Both the position numbers and the translations under genes were made by a program. Shown here piece by piece: positions 8,373-17,171 of a stretch of 52,992 nt of DNA. The stretch is from contig NZ_LMCP01000024.1 of the NCBI RefSeq assembly GCF_001425625.1, positions 1 to 52,992 on the forward strand, written 5' to 3'. The notes under the pieces were generated by a model. That model saw only the letters and a program-made list of their open reading frames with translations, did not search any database and was not told where the DNA came from. Every line of letters begins with the position of its first letter. The stretch's first letter is position 1. The DNA comes from Mesorhizobium sp. Root102. Lineage in GTDB: Bacteria > Pseudomonadota > Alphaproteobacteria > Rhizobiales > Rhizobiaceae.

Positions 8373-9443
8373 TTACGCCGCTCGCGGCACCCGTGATGTG
8401 AACGTTGCCCGGGTGACCGACACGCTGGTGCCGTCGGTGTCGCTGACAACGTCCACCTTGGCCTCCAGCTGTTTCACCAATGCTTCCACGATGGCTGTTC
8501 CAAGACCGGTAGCTGGTACATCGTTGGCGATCTTGCCGACGCCATTGTCAGAAACCGTGAGTTTCCAGTCGCTGCCCGCGGTCTCGTAGCTCACCTGGAT
8601 GCGAGCGCCGGCCCTCTCCTTGGGGAAGGCATATTTGATGGCGTTGAGCACGAGTTCGGTAACGATCAGTCCCAGGCTGACAGCCCTTTGCGAATCCATC
8701 CTGCCGGCTTCGGCCGTCACGGTCACCGTGATCGGCTGGGTTTCGCCAACCATCGACGAGGCGAGGCTGCTGCACAATTTCGGAAGGTAGGAGCCGACAT
8801 CGATCTCGTCGACTCCGGCTGAGGTGTGGAGATGGCGTTGCACCTCGGCCACGGACAGAACGCGCTGATGGGCGTCCTTGAGGTGCTGACGCGTCTCTTC
8901 CGACGTGACCGAACGTGCCTTCAGCAACAGGATCGAGGCAATGATCTGCAGGCTGTTGGCAACCCGATGCTCCATCTCGCGCAGCAGTACATCTTTCTGC
9001 CGAAGCAGGTCCTCGGTGCGGCTGAGCAGTTCCTCCTTCTCCCGCTCGATGATACGACGGGCCGTTATGTCATTGAAGGCGAGAAGGATGGTAATGGCCG
9101 AACTGTGGTCGTAAAGCACCTTGCGGGCATTGAGCAGCATGGTGCGACGGCCGATCCGCGGGAAATCGTGTTCGACCTCGAAATCGTCCATGGCGGTCTT
9201 CTCGGGAATGATCGTCTCCAGCAGCAGGCGAAGTGCCGGAATATCCCATTGACCGTCGCCGAGCGCGTAAAGCAGCGAGCCCTGGGTCTGCTGCGGGTCG
9301 ACTTCAAAGGTGTTGTAGAAGGAGCGGCTGGCCGCCAGCACGCGAAACTGCTCGTCGAGGACGAGAAACGGCTCGGTGATCGTATTGACGATCGCCTGCG
9401 CCAGCGTCTGCGCGTCTTCGATATTCACGATGGGTTGAAACAT
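8373..9443 (-). CDS. Sensor histidine kinase, PAS plus HisKA_2 type
   Basis: A 356-residue cytoplasmic kinase. An N-terminal PAS-like sensor (about residues 10-130, PFLVLDEQFRVLAASRSFY) is followed by a helical linker, then the HisKA_2 box REMEHRVANSLQIIASIL with the phospho-accepting histidine at 159, and an HATPase domain with N-box ELVLNAIKYAFP and G-box DNGVGK. No membrane segments are present, so it senses an internal signal. This class (HisKA_2/HWE relatives) often works with the general stress response of alphaproteobacteria or light sensing. No response regulator lies next to it. I chose the methionine at 9443; 37 more residues upstream are open but do not look like protein. Confidence 0.87.
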   Translation of the reverse strand: MFQPIVNIEDAQTLAQAIVNTITEPFLVLDEQFRVLAASRSFYNTFEVDPQQTQGSLLYALGDGQWDIPALRLLLETIIPEKTAMDDFEVEHDFPRIGRRTMLLNARKVLYDHSSAITILLAFNDITARRIIEREKEELLSRTEDLLRQKDVLLREMEHRVANSLQIIASILLLKARSVTSEETRQHLKDAHQRVLSVAEVQRHLHTSAGVDEIDVGSYLPKLCSSLASSMVGETQPITVTVTAEAGRMDSQRAVSLGLIVTELVLNAIKYAFPKERAGARIQVSYETAGSDWKLTVSDNGVGKIANDVPATGLGTAIVEALVKQLEAKVDVVSDTDGTSVSVTRATFTSRVPRAA

Positions 9444-9561
9444 GGGCACAAACCAAACGAGGGGCGTTTTGCCCCTCCAACCATCAATACTATACCCTTG
9501 CCCAGGTGTTGTCGCGAATTGAATTCGCCAGCTCGGTGATGTGATGTCCAACATCGCCGCT

Positions 9562-9586
9562 AAAAAAGGCGGGCACTTGGCCCGCC
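9562..9586 (-). terminator. Rho-independent terminator of the small secreted-protein gene
   Basis: On the minus strand GGCGGGC (9586-9580) and GCCCGCC (9574-9568) form a 7-bp stem with a five-base loop, followed by six T. It stands 43 bases after the stop of the gene at 9629-9922 and before the kinase gene on the same strand. Confidence 0.85.
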
Positions 9587-9628
9587 TCCGACCGTTCTAT
9601 ATCGGGCACTCGCTCAAATCCTGCTACG

Positions 9629-9922
9629 TCAGTTCGCGCCGCCGAGCTGCTTGGTCATCTTGCAGAAATTGTCATGCGACTTGGCAATGGCCTCGTCGCC
9701 GCATTCCTTCATCATGCCGGCGCGGTCTTCTTCCTTCATGGCCATCCAGGCGGCCTTGAATTCCGTCTCGGATTTCATGGTCTTCATGCCGGCATCGGTG
9801 AAGAAGGGCGACATCTTCGCCGGGTCGTCGAGCGCCGACGTTCCGGTGCTGCCAGCGGCCAAAGCCGAGCCAGTCATCATCGCAAGCGCCATCGCGCCCA
9901 TCGTGAGCATCTTGAGGTTCAT
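9629..9922 (-). CDS. Small secreted protein, function unknown
   Basis: A 97-residue protein with a clear signal peptide (MNLKMLTMGAMALAMMTGSA, cleavage near ALAA) and a charged, methionine- and lysine-rich mature part of about 73 residues containing two cysteines (MMKECGDEA and HDNFCKMTK) that could form one disulfide in the periplasm. The ATG at 9922 is preceded by GAGGAA eight bases upstream, so nine extra in-frame residues further upstream are left out. Methionine-rich small periplasmic proteins are sometimes metal-related, but nothing here proves that. It is a single-gene unit closed by its own terminator. Confidence 0.83.
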   Translation of the reverse strand: MNLKMLTMGAMALAMMTGSALAAGSTGTSALDDPAKMSPFFTDAGMKTMKSETEFKAAWMAMKEEDRAGMMKECGDEAIAKSHDNFCKMTKQLGGAN

Positions 9923-10053
9923 TTGGGAATTCCTCTCTGTCGAGGTCATTGGAATAAACGACCTGCAGACAAACGAGATCGAAAGAAAACAGTTCCTTCA
10001 GATGAATTTATATTAAAACGATGTTCTATTTCACCAGCTTTGCCGCCAACCTA

Positions 10054-10269
10054 TCATTCCATATCAGGTACTTCGCCGCTGACGAGAAGCGTCTTCGGCG
10101 GGCCGTATTCGCCCAGCGTCGGGTCGGCCTCGCGGCTCCAGGCGATGACGCCGGCATGCTTTGCCGCCAGAGCCCTGGCAGTGCGTATGGCGCGGTCGTC
10201 GCTCTGCTGGTCGGCGGGTCCAAAGGCTGGAAACAATTCGCCATCCTCGCCGCGATCGAACGCGACCAC
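10054..10269 (-). CDS. Small conserved protein, possibly 5'-truncated
   Basis: Encodes about 71 residues with normal protein character: VVAFDRGEDGELFPAFGPAD, then DDRAIRTARALAAKHAGVIAW and a short GEYGPPKTLLVSGEVPDME tail. The layout (a beta strand, a long alpha helix, then another strand) resembles a family of small uncharacterised proteins that I recall from Rhizobium and Mesorhizobium. The frame is open up to a stop at 10312-10314 but offers no ATG; GTG at 10269 is the only plausible start, and conserved-looking residues (NPRLIV) lie upstream of it. The N-terminus may therefore be damaged. It is divergent to the aconitase X genes. Confidence 0.5.
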   Translation of the reverse strand: MVAFDRGEDGELFPAFGPADQQSDDRAIRTARALAAKHAGVIAWSREADPTLGEYGPPKTLLVSGEVPDME

Positions 10270-10440
10270 GACGATCAGCCTCGGATTTTTCTGGCCACTG
10301 GACTCGGAAGGTCAGGATGTTGTGCTGCGCTGGTCGCCGGAGAGTACGGTGTTGATCGCGGCAAACTGATCCTTCCCGGGTCTTGCCAGACGGTTCGCAA
10401 TCAGGGACAGCATAGACTGGCACGAGCCCGGAGCATGCCG

Positions 10441-11691
10441 ATGAACTTGGAACTGAGTGCGCGAGACCGATCCATGCTCGACGGCGAGCAGGGCTCGTCC
10501 GCAGCCGCTGCCATGAAAATCCTGGTCGCGTTTTCCAATGCGGTCGGGGCAGGCAGTCTGCTCGATATTGCCGGCTCCCATATCGATGGCTGTCTCTACC
10601 ACGGCAAGGCGGGGCTCGATTTCGTCGAACGGCTGGTCGAGGGCGGTGGCCGCGTCCAGGTGCCGACGACGCTGAATGTCGGCTCGTTCGATCTCATCCA
10701 TCCGGGCATGGTGAAGATGCCAGCTGCGGAAGAGGTGCCGGCGCGGCGGCTGATGAAAGCGCATCTGGAACTCGGCTGTCAGGCGACCTTCACCTGCGCG
10801 CCTTACCAGACCCGGTTCCGCCCGGGTTTCGGCGAACAGATCGCCTGGGGTGAATCCAACGCCATCGTCTTTGCCAATTCGGTGATCGGGGCGCGTACCA
10901 ACCGTTATGGCGATTTCATCGATCTGTGCTGCGCCATGACCGGACGGGCGCCGGCCTGGGGTCTGCATCTGAGCGAGAACCGGCGCGGCCGGATCTTGTT
11001 TGAGTTGGATATTCCTGACCGCGAGCCGAGCGACAGCCTTTTCGTCGGTGTCGGGCTGATCATCGGGCAGGCGAGCAGCGACCGCATTCCGGTGATTGCC
11101 GGTTTGCCCCGGCCACGCGACGAGGACCAATTGAAGGCGCTGGGCGCGGCGGCGGCAACGACAGGCGCGGTGGCGCTGTTCCATGCGGTCGGCATCACGC
11201 CGGAAGCAAGAACGCTCGATGAGGCGTTCCATGGCCATGCGCCTGACGAGACGATCCGCATCGGCCGCGCCGATATCGACCATGCGCTGGCCAGGCTGTC
11301 TGGTGTGCCCGACGGTGCGCCACTGGCGGCCGTCTCGCTCGGCACGCCGCACTTTTCGCACGAGGAATGGATGCGCCTGTTGCCGCTGCTGCGCGAGGTC
11401 ACGCCCGGCAGGCGCATCCCTATCTATGTCAACACGGGCCGTGCGACCTTGACGCGACTGCAGGACGAGGGCGCGCTTGATGGCATGGAGGCGTTCGGCC
11501 TGATCCCGGTCACTGATACCTGCACCTATGTCACCTCGATCCTGGAGCGCCTCGACGGCGTGGTGATGACCAATTCCGGCAAATGGGCGCACTACGCGCC
11601 GGGCAATATCGGTGTCTCCGTCGCCTTCGCCGAGATGAGGGATTGCATCCGCTCCGCTGCGGCCGGGCATGTCGTGCGGAGCGCCCCATGA
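10441..11691 (+). CDS. Aconitase X large (catalytic) subunit
   Basis: A 416-residue protein of the AcnX (DUF521) family. Landmarks are MLDGEQGSSAAAAMKIL at the start, the GCLYHGKAGLDF, TFTCAPYQTRF, GESNAIVFANSVIGART and VTDTCTYV blocks; the cysteines in these blocks are candidates for the Fe-S cluster of the family. The ATG at 10441 is preceded by GGAG at seven bases; an open frame reaching back to 10021 does not match the family. Characterised bacterial members dehydrate cis-3-hydroxy-L-proline, and archaeal ones dehydrate mevalonate-5-phosphate. The stop overlaps the small-subunit start. No hydroxyproline-pathway genes are adjacent, so the substrate is an inference. Confidence 0.88.
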   Translation: MNLELSARDRSMLDGEQGSSAAAAMKILVAFSNAVGAGSLLDIAGSHIDGCLYHGKAGLDFVERLVEGGGRVQVPTTLNVGSFDLIHPGMVKMPAAEEVPARRLMKAHLELGCQATFTCAPYQTRFRPGFGEQIAWGESNAIVFANSVIGARTNRYGDFIDLCCAMTGRAPAWGLHLSENRRGRILFELDIPDREPSDSLFVGVGLIIGQASSDRIPVIAGLPRPRDEDQLKALGAAAATTGAVALFHAVGITPEARTLDEAFHGHAPDETIRIGRADIDHALARLSGVPDGAPLAAVSLGTPHFSHEEWMRLLPLLREVTPGRRIPIYVNTGRATLTRLQDEGALDGMEAFGLIPVTDTCTYVTSILERLDGVVMTNSGKWAHYAPGNIGVSVAFAEMRDCIRSAAAGHVVRSAP

Positions 11692-12146
11692 CGCGACCGG
11701 TGGAACGAACCGGCACCTTTCAGTTGGCCGGCGCGGCCGAGGGCCAGGCGCTGGTGTTTTCGCAGCCGCTCAGCTTCTGGGGCGGCATCGATGCCGAGAC
11801 CGGCGACATAACAGACCATTCGCATCCGGGCCTCGGCCAGAATGTCGCCGGCAGGATCCTGGTCATGCCGAGCGGGCGCGGCTCGTCGTCTTCATCTTCG
11901 GTCCTGGCCGAGGCGATCCGCAGGGGCACGGCGCCGGCCGGTATCCTTCTGGAGCGGCCGGACCCGATCCTGGCGGTAGGTGCCATCGTTGCCGAATTTC
12001 TCTACGAGATCCGTATGCCGCTGGTTGTGTGCGATATTGCCGGCATAGCTTCCGGCGACGGGATAGCAATCGGCACTGGCGTGGATGGCCGGGCGATCGT
12101 TACGATTCAACCCGCCATCAATCCAGCTGTATCGCGCCACCCGTAG
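11688..12146 (+). CDS. Aconitase X small (swivel-domain) subunit
   Basis: A 152-residue DUF126 protein, the swivelling domain that pairs with the large subunit. The family motif PSGRGSSSSSSVLAEAIRRG is followed by GILLERPDPILAVGAIVAE and a strand near MPLVVCD. Its ATG overlaps the large-subunit stop (ATGA), so the two are made together. Separate large and small genes are the arrangement described for the heterodimeric type IIa enzymes of rhizobial relatives such as Agrobacterium. A 7-bp inverted repeat begins at the stop codon. Confidence 0.88.
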   Translation: MTRPVERTGTFQLAGAAEGQALVFSQPLSFWGGIDAETGDITDHSHPGLGQNVAGRILVMPSGRGSSSSSSVLAEAIRRGTAPAGILLERPDPILAVGAIVAEFLYEIRMPLVVCDIAGIASGDGIAIGTGVDGRAIVTIQPAINPAVSRHP

Positions 12147-12172
12147 GCGACCATCGCGCCTCCGCTGGTCGC
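12147..12172. terminator. Possible terminator between convergent genes
   Basis: GCGACCA (12147-12153) and TGGTCGC (12166-12172) form a 7-bp stem directly after the aconitase X stop codon. No T-run follows, so this is a weak candidate. The remaining 120 bases up to the regulator stop show nothing else. Confidence 0.3.
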
Positions 12173-12295
12173 GCGGGTGTTCGTTGAGATTGGACGTGGC
12201 ACGGCGTCCGGCAACCGCGCGTTGGCGGTGGGTGGCACCACAACGGGACGTGCGATCTAGCAAGCGCGCTCGGTCCAGAAACGAAAAGCTGCTGC

Positions 12296-13324
12296 TCAAA
12301 TCTCCGGGATGTTCTCCTTGAAGATCACCTGCAGCCTTGGCTGGTGCAATTCATAGGGCAATCCCCGGACCGCATGGGTCAGAGTGTTGAGCGCTTCGCG
12401 GGCCTCGACGCGCGGGTTCTGATCGATGACCGCGTCGAGCGTGCCGTCGAGCAGGAGGTCCTTGGTGCCGTCCGTCACCTCATGGCCGAGGAAGACCATG
12501 GACTGCGCGCGGCCGCGCTCCTTGAGCGCGCGGGCGATGCCGGTGTTGCCTGCGCCGACATTGTAGATCGCGGCAAGGTCGGGATGCCGCTCCAGCAGGG
12601 CAGACGCTTCCGAATAGGCCTTCTCGCGGTCGTCGAGCATTTCACGCATCTCGACGATCTGCAGATTGGGCGATTCCTCCGTCAGGATATGGCGAAACCC
12701 CATCTCGCGTTCTTCATGGCCGCGATAGGACAGCGAGCCGGCGAACAGCGCCACCTTGCCCGGACGACCTGATCCCATGAAACGGTTGAGCAGATAGCCG
12801 GCCAGCCGCCCGGCGGCGCGGTTGTCGATGCCGATATAGGCGACCCTAGGCACATGCAGGATGTCGGAGGCGATGGTCACCACCTTGATGTCGTTGGCCG
12901 ACAGCGAGCGTATCGCTTCGCGCACCGTTGGATGGTCGAGCGCAATGACGCCGACGCCTTGCGTCTGGCCGCGCAAGTCCTGCAGCAGTCGGGCGAGGCC
13001 GTCCGGATTGAACCCTTCGATGGTGGCGATGTGCACATCGAGGTCGGGCCGTGACTGCGCCTGCGCCTCGATCTGGCGGTGCAGCATCTTGATGAAGGAG
13101 TTGGTGCCGGCGGGCAGCGCGAAATCGAGCCGGATGACGTCGCCGGGCAAGGGCCGCGGCGGTGCCCCGTTCGGGCTTTCGGCGATGTAGCCAAGCCGCT
13201 GTGCCATTTCGAGCACGATTTCGCGCGTGCGCGCCCGCACGCCGGGGCGGTTGTTGAGCACTCGGTCGACCGTGGCGGCCGAGACACCGGCTTCCCGGGC
13301 TATGTCAGTCAAGGTGGACCGCAC
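12296..13324 (-). CDS. LacI-family transcriptional regulator
   Basis: A 342-residue regulator. The N-terminal helix-turn-helix and hinge helix (TLTDIAREAGVSAATVDRVL, then NNRPGVRARTREIV) precede a periplasmic-binding-protein-like sensor domain of the ribose/sugar type (VIRLDFALPAGTNSF to the end). The GTG start at 13324 has AGGAG about ten bases upstream, and the frame is closed by a stop nine bases further up. It is divergent to the importer/catabolic operon starting at 13660 and is the obvious candidate to repress it until the imported compound or a derivative binds. The operator is not clear in the 335-base gap. Confidence 0.92.
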   Translation of the reverse strand: MRSTLTDIAREAGVSAATVDRVLNNRPGVRARTREIVLEMAQRLGYIAESPNGAPPRPLPGDVIRLDFALPAGTNSFIKMLHRQIEAQAQSRPDLDVHIATIEGFNPDGLARLLQDLRGQTQGVGVIALDHPTVREAIRSLSANDIKVVTIASDILHVPRVAYIGIDNRAAGRLAGYLLNRFMGSGRPGKVALFAGSLSYRGHEEREMGFRHILTEESPNLQIVEMREMLDDREKAYSEASALLERHPDLAAIYNVGAGNTGIARALKERGRAQSMVFLGHEVTDGTKDLLLDGTLDAVIDQNPRVEAREALNTLTHAVRGLPYELHQPRLQVIFKENIPEI

Positions 13325-13582
13325 CGTCTTTCATCTCCTGCATGCGTCAGATCGGGCGGAGACGGCTTCCCTGCCATCGGCGATTCTGATGGGAAATGAT
13401 GTATCCGCCCTTGGCAGATGTGCAAGCTCCCGGGCTAAATCAAATGATCCGGCAGGGCTATGCAGGGTCGGGGAGAGGCGGTTCCCATCAAATCGAGGCA
13501 TCGGGGGTGAGGTGTGGACCCTGGATTTGCGCATTTCTCAGCCCATTTGCAATGTTATGAGGTCTTTTGATTATTTATGATG

Positions 13583-13611
13583 TTGACAGCCTTCCCGTGC
13601 TGCCGTCAATA
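13583..13611 (+). promoter_or_regulatory. Predicted promoter of the MocDE-type catabolic operon
   Basis: TTGACA (13583-13588), a 17-base spacer and TCAATA (13606-13611) form a good sigma-70-type promoter about 50 bases before the binding-protein gene. The surrounding 335-base gap between the regulator and the operon also contains a CATT-TGC-AATG imperfect palindrome at about 13547, which might be an operator, but the evidence is thin. Confidence 0.5.
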
Positions 13612-13659
13612 TCCCTCATAGGGTCGTGGAGGAAACGTGGCCCTGAGGGAGGAGTTTCA

Positions 13660-15273
13660 ATGTCCAATTTGATCCGCATCTCGCGGCGCCGCTTGCTGGC
13701 GTCCGGAGGAAAGGCGGCCGTGATCATGGCCGCCGCTGGCATTGCGCCGAAATTCATTCGTCCCAGCCGCGCCTATGCGGCCGACGCGCTGGCGCCAGGC
13801 ATGATCGGCGGCCCGACGGGCTTCGATGGGGCCGAGCGCTACCAGTATGGCGCCGACACGCCGGAAGGCCGCGCCATCGAGGCGGCCAAGGCGCTGAAGG
13901 GCGCCGGCAAGGCGCCGGCCAAGATCGTGCTCGGCCTGTCCGATGGCTCGATCGGCCAGCTCACACAGCCGTTTCCGGCCGGCGCGCCGTCGATCAAGGA
14001 CCTGTGGGAAAAGGAGACCGGCATCCCGATCGAAATCGTCGGTCTGCCGAACGGCCAGGAATTCACCAAGACGATGCAGGACATCTCCACCAAGGGTGGG
14101 GCCTACGACATCTATTCGACCGAATGGAACCGCCTCGGCGACCTCGCCGAAACCGGCGGCATCGCCAAGCTCGATGACTTCGTCGCGCAGCACAAGCCCG
14201 AATGGGACGATCCCACGACAGGCTATGTCAACGGCGCCAAGGGCGTGTCGCTGCTCAACAAATACCGCGGCTCGAACTATGGCGTGTCGCTGGACGGCGA
14301 CTTCCAGACCTGGGTCTACCGCACCGATCTGTTCGGCGACGAAGCCGAGAAGAAGGCCTTCAAGGACAAATACGGCTACGATCTGGCACCGCCGAAGACC
14401 TGGAAGCAGCATGGCGACATCGCCGCCTTCTTCCAGCGCCCGGACAAGGGCCTGTTCGGATCGACCGACCTGCGCAACCAGGGCTGGGGCTATACCAACT
14501 GGTATCAGGGCTATGTCTCGATGGCCTCGCCCAACCAGTTCCTGTTTGGCGATGACGGCAAGCCGATGATCAATTCCGAGCAAGGCATTGCCGCGACCAA
14601 CGAATATGTCGCGTCGCTCGCGCATCATTCGCCGGATGCGATCTCCTGGGGCTGGCCGGAACAGTACGGCAATTTCGCCAAGGGCGGGGCGGCGATGACG
14701 TGCGCCTTCTCCAACCTGCCGAAATTCCTCGACAATGCCGGCAACAAGGACTCGGCTGTCACCGGCAAGATCGGCTCGATGCTGCCACCCGGCCGGGAGA
14801 TCGACGGCAAGCTGATCAGCCGTTCCGTGCTGTGGTTCTCGCTGACCGGCATGGTTTCCGCGCAGTCGAAAAACCAGGAGGTCGCCTATCTCCTGCTGCA
14901 ATGGCTGGGCTCCGCCCGAATCTACGCATGGATGAGCGCCAACCCCGGCGGTTACCTGGATCCGTTCCGGCTTTCGGATTTCTCCGACCCGCTGGTCCGC
15001 CAGACCTATCATGCCTACCACATGGACGTTGTGCGCGAGACGGTCGCCCGCACCGTGCCGACCATCAACTATCCCGGCGCAACCGCCTTCCACAATGCGC
15101 TCGACGAGAACCTCATGGCGGCGCTGACCAAGGCCAAGACGTCAGAGCAGGCGATGGCCGATACCGAGGCCGAGTGGAAGAAGATCGCCCGGCGCACCGG
15201 CGAGGACAAGTTGCTCGAAGCCATCAAGACCAACAAGGAGGCCTGGCCGACAGTTCTCGATCCGATCGTCTGA
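13660..15273 (+). CDS. Extracellular sugar-type solute-binding protein of the ABC importer
   Basis: A 537-residue periplasmic binding protein, long for the family. It begins with a twin-arginine-like signal (ISRRRLLASGGKAAVIMAA, cleavage near SRAYAAD). The mature part has the fold-type pattern of SBP_bac_1 proteins of the CUT1 class: DLWEKETGIPIEIVG, YDIYSTEWNRLGDLAETGGI, NYGVSLDGDFQTWVYRTDLF and a C-terminal helical lobe. GGGAGGAG lies six to fifteen bases upstream of the ATG at 13660. It is the first gene of a 12-gene operon. The ligand is unknown; the downstream enzymes suggest a methylated polyol, cyclitol or sugar. Confidence 0.9.
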   Translation: MSNLIRISRRRLLASGGKAAVIMAAAGIAPKFIRPSRAYAADALAPGMIGGPTGFDGAERYQYGADTPEGRAIEAAKALKGAGKAPAKIVLGLSDGSIGQLTQPFPAGAPSIKDLWEKETGIPIEIVGLPNGQEFTKTMQDISTKGGAYDIYSTEWNRLGDLAETGGIAKLDDFVAQHKPEWDDPTTGYVNGAKGVSLLNKYRGSNYGVSLDGDFQTWVYRTDLFGDEAEKKAFKDKYGYDLAPPKTWKQHGDIAAFFQRPDKGLFGSTDLRNQGWGYTNWYQGYVSMASPNQFLFGDDGKPMINSEQGIAATNEYVASLAHHSPDAISWGWPEQYGNFAKGGAAMTCAFSNLPKFLDNAGNKDSAVTGKIGSMLPPGREIDGKLISRSVLWFSLTGMVSAQSKNQEVAYLLLQWLGSARIYAWMSANPGGYLDPFRLSDFSDPLVRQTYHAYHMDVVRETVARTVPTINYPGATAFHNALDENLMAALTKAKTSEQAMADTEAEWKKIARRTGEDKLLEAIKTNKEAWPTVLDPIV

Positions 15274-15297
15274 TCCATCTCCCTGGATCACATCGAA

Positions 15298-15325
15298 GGA
15301 GGGGAGGAGCCTGCTTCTCCCCTCC
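15298..15325 (+). promoter_or_regulatory. Intercistronic stem-loop after the binding-protein gene
   Basis: GGAGGGGAG (15298-15306) pairs perfectly with CTCCCCTCC (15317-15325). No T-run follows. Such a hairpin between a binding-protein gene and its permease genes usually protects the upstream mRNA or causes partial termination, so that more binding protein than membrane complex is made. The following permease start at 15355 lacks a good Shine-Dalgarno site, which agrees with lower expression. Confidence 0.6.
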
Positions 15326-15354
15326 GCCCACAACGCCACCAGCAAAGCCGCCAG

Positions 15355-16215
15355 ATGAAGCGTTCCATTCCTTTCGAGATCTTCCGCTACGCCGCGATCT
15401 TCGCGGCCATGGCGGTGACGCTGGTGCCGATCCTGTGGATGGTGTCGATGGCGTTCAAGCCGATCGCCGAATGGTCGGCGACCGGCGCCGACCTGACATG
15501 GTGGCCGAAGAACCCGACGCTCAGCAATTTCCGTTTCGTGTTCGGAGAGTCGACCAACAATCTGATTGTCGCGCTCGACCGCACGGCGCTGAAACCGATC
15601 CTCTCATCGCTGCTGTCGGCGGTTTTCGGCACGGTGATCGCCATGTCGGCGGGCACTGCCGCGGCTTACGGATTGTCGCGTTTCAGCTCCGGCCAGAACC
15701 TGCCGCTGGCGCTGATTCAGTTGCGGCTGTTTCCGCCGATGGCGGTGATGATCCCGGTGATGATCATGTGGGCTTTCCTGAATTTCACCGACAGCTGGTG
15801 GGGACTGGCGCTGATCTACGGCATCGTCACCTTGCCGTTCGCCTTCTGGCTGATGAAGACCTTCTTCGACGACATGCCGCGCGAGATCGAGGAGGCGGCA
15901 CTTGTCGAAGGCTGCTCGCGGCTGCGCGTCTTCACCCGTATCACGCTGCCGATGATGCGCGCGCCGCTGGCCAGTGCCGCACTCTTCGTTTTCATCCTCA
16001 ACTGGTCGGACTATCTGATCGCGCTGCTTCTCACGACGCGCGAATGGGTGACGATCCCAGTCTACATGGCCTCGCTGTCCTCCTCGATGACCGGGCAGCT
16101 CTATGGCGCCAAGGCGGCGCTTGGCCTCATCGCGGCGGTGCCGCCGGTCATCATGGGCATCGCCATCCAGCGCCATCTGGTGCGCGGACTGACTTTCGGA
16201 GCGCTCAAGCAATGA
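15355..16215 (+). CDS. ABC importer permease, MalG-like
   Basis: A 286-residue inner-membrane permease with six predicted helices. The EAA loop is present (DMPREIEEAALVEGCSRLRV), placing it in the CUT1 MalG/UgpE class. It starts MKRSIPFEIFRYAAIF with an ATG at 15355 that has no clear ribosome-binding site. The last codon overlaps the next permease gene by four bases (ATGA). It would form the transmembrane heterodimer with the product of that gene. Confidence 0.92.
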   Translation: MKRSIPFEIFRYAAIFAAMAVTLVPILWMVSMAFKPIAEWSATGADLTWWPKNPTLSNFRFVFGESTNNLIVALDRTALKPILSSLLSAVFGTVIAMSAGTAAAYGLSRFSSGQNLPLALIQLRLFPPMAVMIPVMIMWAFLNFTDSWWGLALIYGIVTLPFAFWLMKTFFDDMPREIEEAALVEGCSRLRVFTRITLPMMRAPLASAALFVFILNWSDYLIALLLTTREWVTIPVYMASLSSSMTGQLYGAKAALGLIAAVPPVIMGIAIQRHLVRGLTFGALKQ

Positions 16216-17171
16216 GCGCAGTGACTGCCATGATTTCAGAGGACGAGATGAAAGCCGTCGGAGCAAGGCCGGTTCCCCGCGACGAGGGCGCAAGGCTGGG
16301 TTTCCGGCTGACGCTGCCGGCGCAGATCCTGGTGCTGTTCATCTCGGCCTTCCCGCTGTTGATGCAGCTCTACATCAGCGTCACCGACTGGTCGCCGTTG
16401 TCGGGCCTCGGCTGGTGGAATGCCTGGTCGATGTGGAACAACCTAGCCAACTACACCGATCTCGCCGCCGATCCGCGCTTCTGGAGCGCGCTGAAGCGCA
16501 CGGCCATCGTCATGATCGTCTGCGTGCCGGCGGAATTCCTGCTCGGGCTGGCGCTGGCGACGCTGTTTGCCGACGATTTTCCGGGCAAGCGCATCTTCTA
16601 CTCGATCCTGCTGATGCCGATGATGGTGGTGCCGGCGGTGGCCGGCTACATGTTCTTCATGCTGTTCCAGTCGGGCGGCCCGGTGAACGACATCTTGTCG
16701 GCGCTCACCGGCTCTCCCGTCACCATCGCATGGCTGTCGGACCCGACGCTGGCACTGATCGCCGTGATGGTCGCCGACATCTGGCAGTGGACGCCGCTGA
16801 TGTTCCTCATCCTGCTTGCCGGCCTGGTCGGCGTGCCGGAGGATCAGATCAAGGCAGCGACGCTGCTCGGCGCCAATCCGTGGCAGCGCTTCGTCACCAT
16901 CGTGCTGCCGAAGATGAAGACGATCATCATCATCGCGCTGGCGATCAGGGTGATCGAGAACTTCAAGATCTTCGACACGCTCTACATCATGACCGGCGGC
17001 GGTCCCGGCGTCGCCACCGAGACCATCTCCGTCTACATCTACAAGCTCACCACGCAGGACCTGATCTGGGGCTATGTGGCGGCGATCGCGCTGGCCATAT
17101 TGATCGTGCTGTCGATCGTTGCGGTGTTCGCCATGAAGCGCATGGCGCGGGCACGCGAGGTCCCGGCATGA
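16212..17171 (+). CDS. ABC importer permease, MalF-like
   Basis: A 319-residue permease: a hydrophilic N-terminus of about 35 residues, six or seven hydrophobic helices, the SVTDW periplasmic segment after the first helix and the EAA-type loop VPEDQIKAATLLGANPWQRF, as in MalF/UgpA-type proteins. Also typical is the IFDTLYIMTGGGPG block. The ATG at 16212 overlaps the previous stop and its own stop overlaps the next start, both by four bases. The frame stays open far upstream through the binding-protein gene, but this part is a shadow without any family match. Confidence 0.93.
   Translation: MSAVTAMISEDEMKAVGARPVPRDEGARLGFRLTLPAQILVLFISAFPLLMQLYISVTDWSPLSGLGWWNAWSMWNNLANYTDLAADPRFWSALKRTAIVMIVCVPAEFLLGLALATLFADDFPGKRIFYSILLMPMMVVPAVAGYMFFMLFQSGGPVNDILSALTGSPVTIAWLSDPTLALIAVMVADIWQWTPLMFLILLAGLVGVPEDQIKAATLLGANPWQRFVTIVLPKMKTIIIIALAIRVIENFKIFDTLYIMTGGGPGVATETISVYIYKLTTQDLIWGYVAAIALAILIVLSIVAVFAMKRMARAREVPA

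Noticed and set aside
10021..10440. N-terminal extension of the aconitase X large subunit
   Set aside because: The family match begins at about 10441, where a ribosome-binding site also stands; the opposite strand has a better candidate at 10054-10269.
14700..16211. Long in-frame upstream extension of the second permease through the binding-protein gene
   Set aside because: No similarity to permeases upstream of the ATG at 16212, and two real genes occupy this stretch in other frames.
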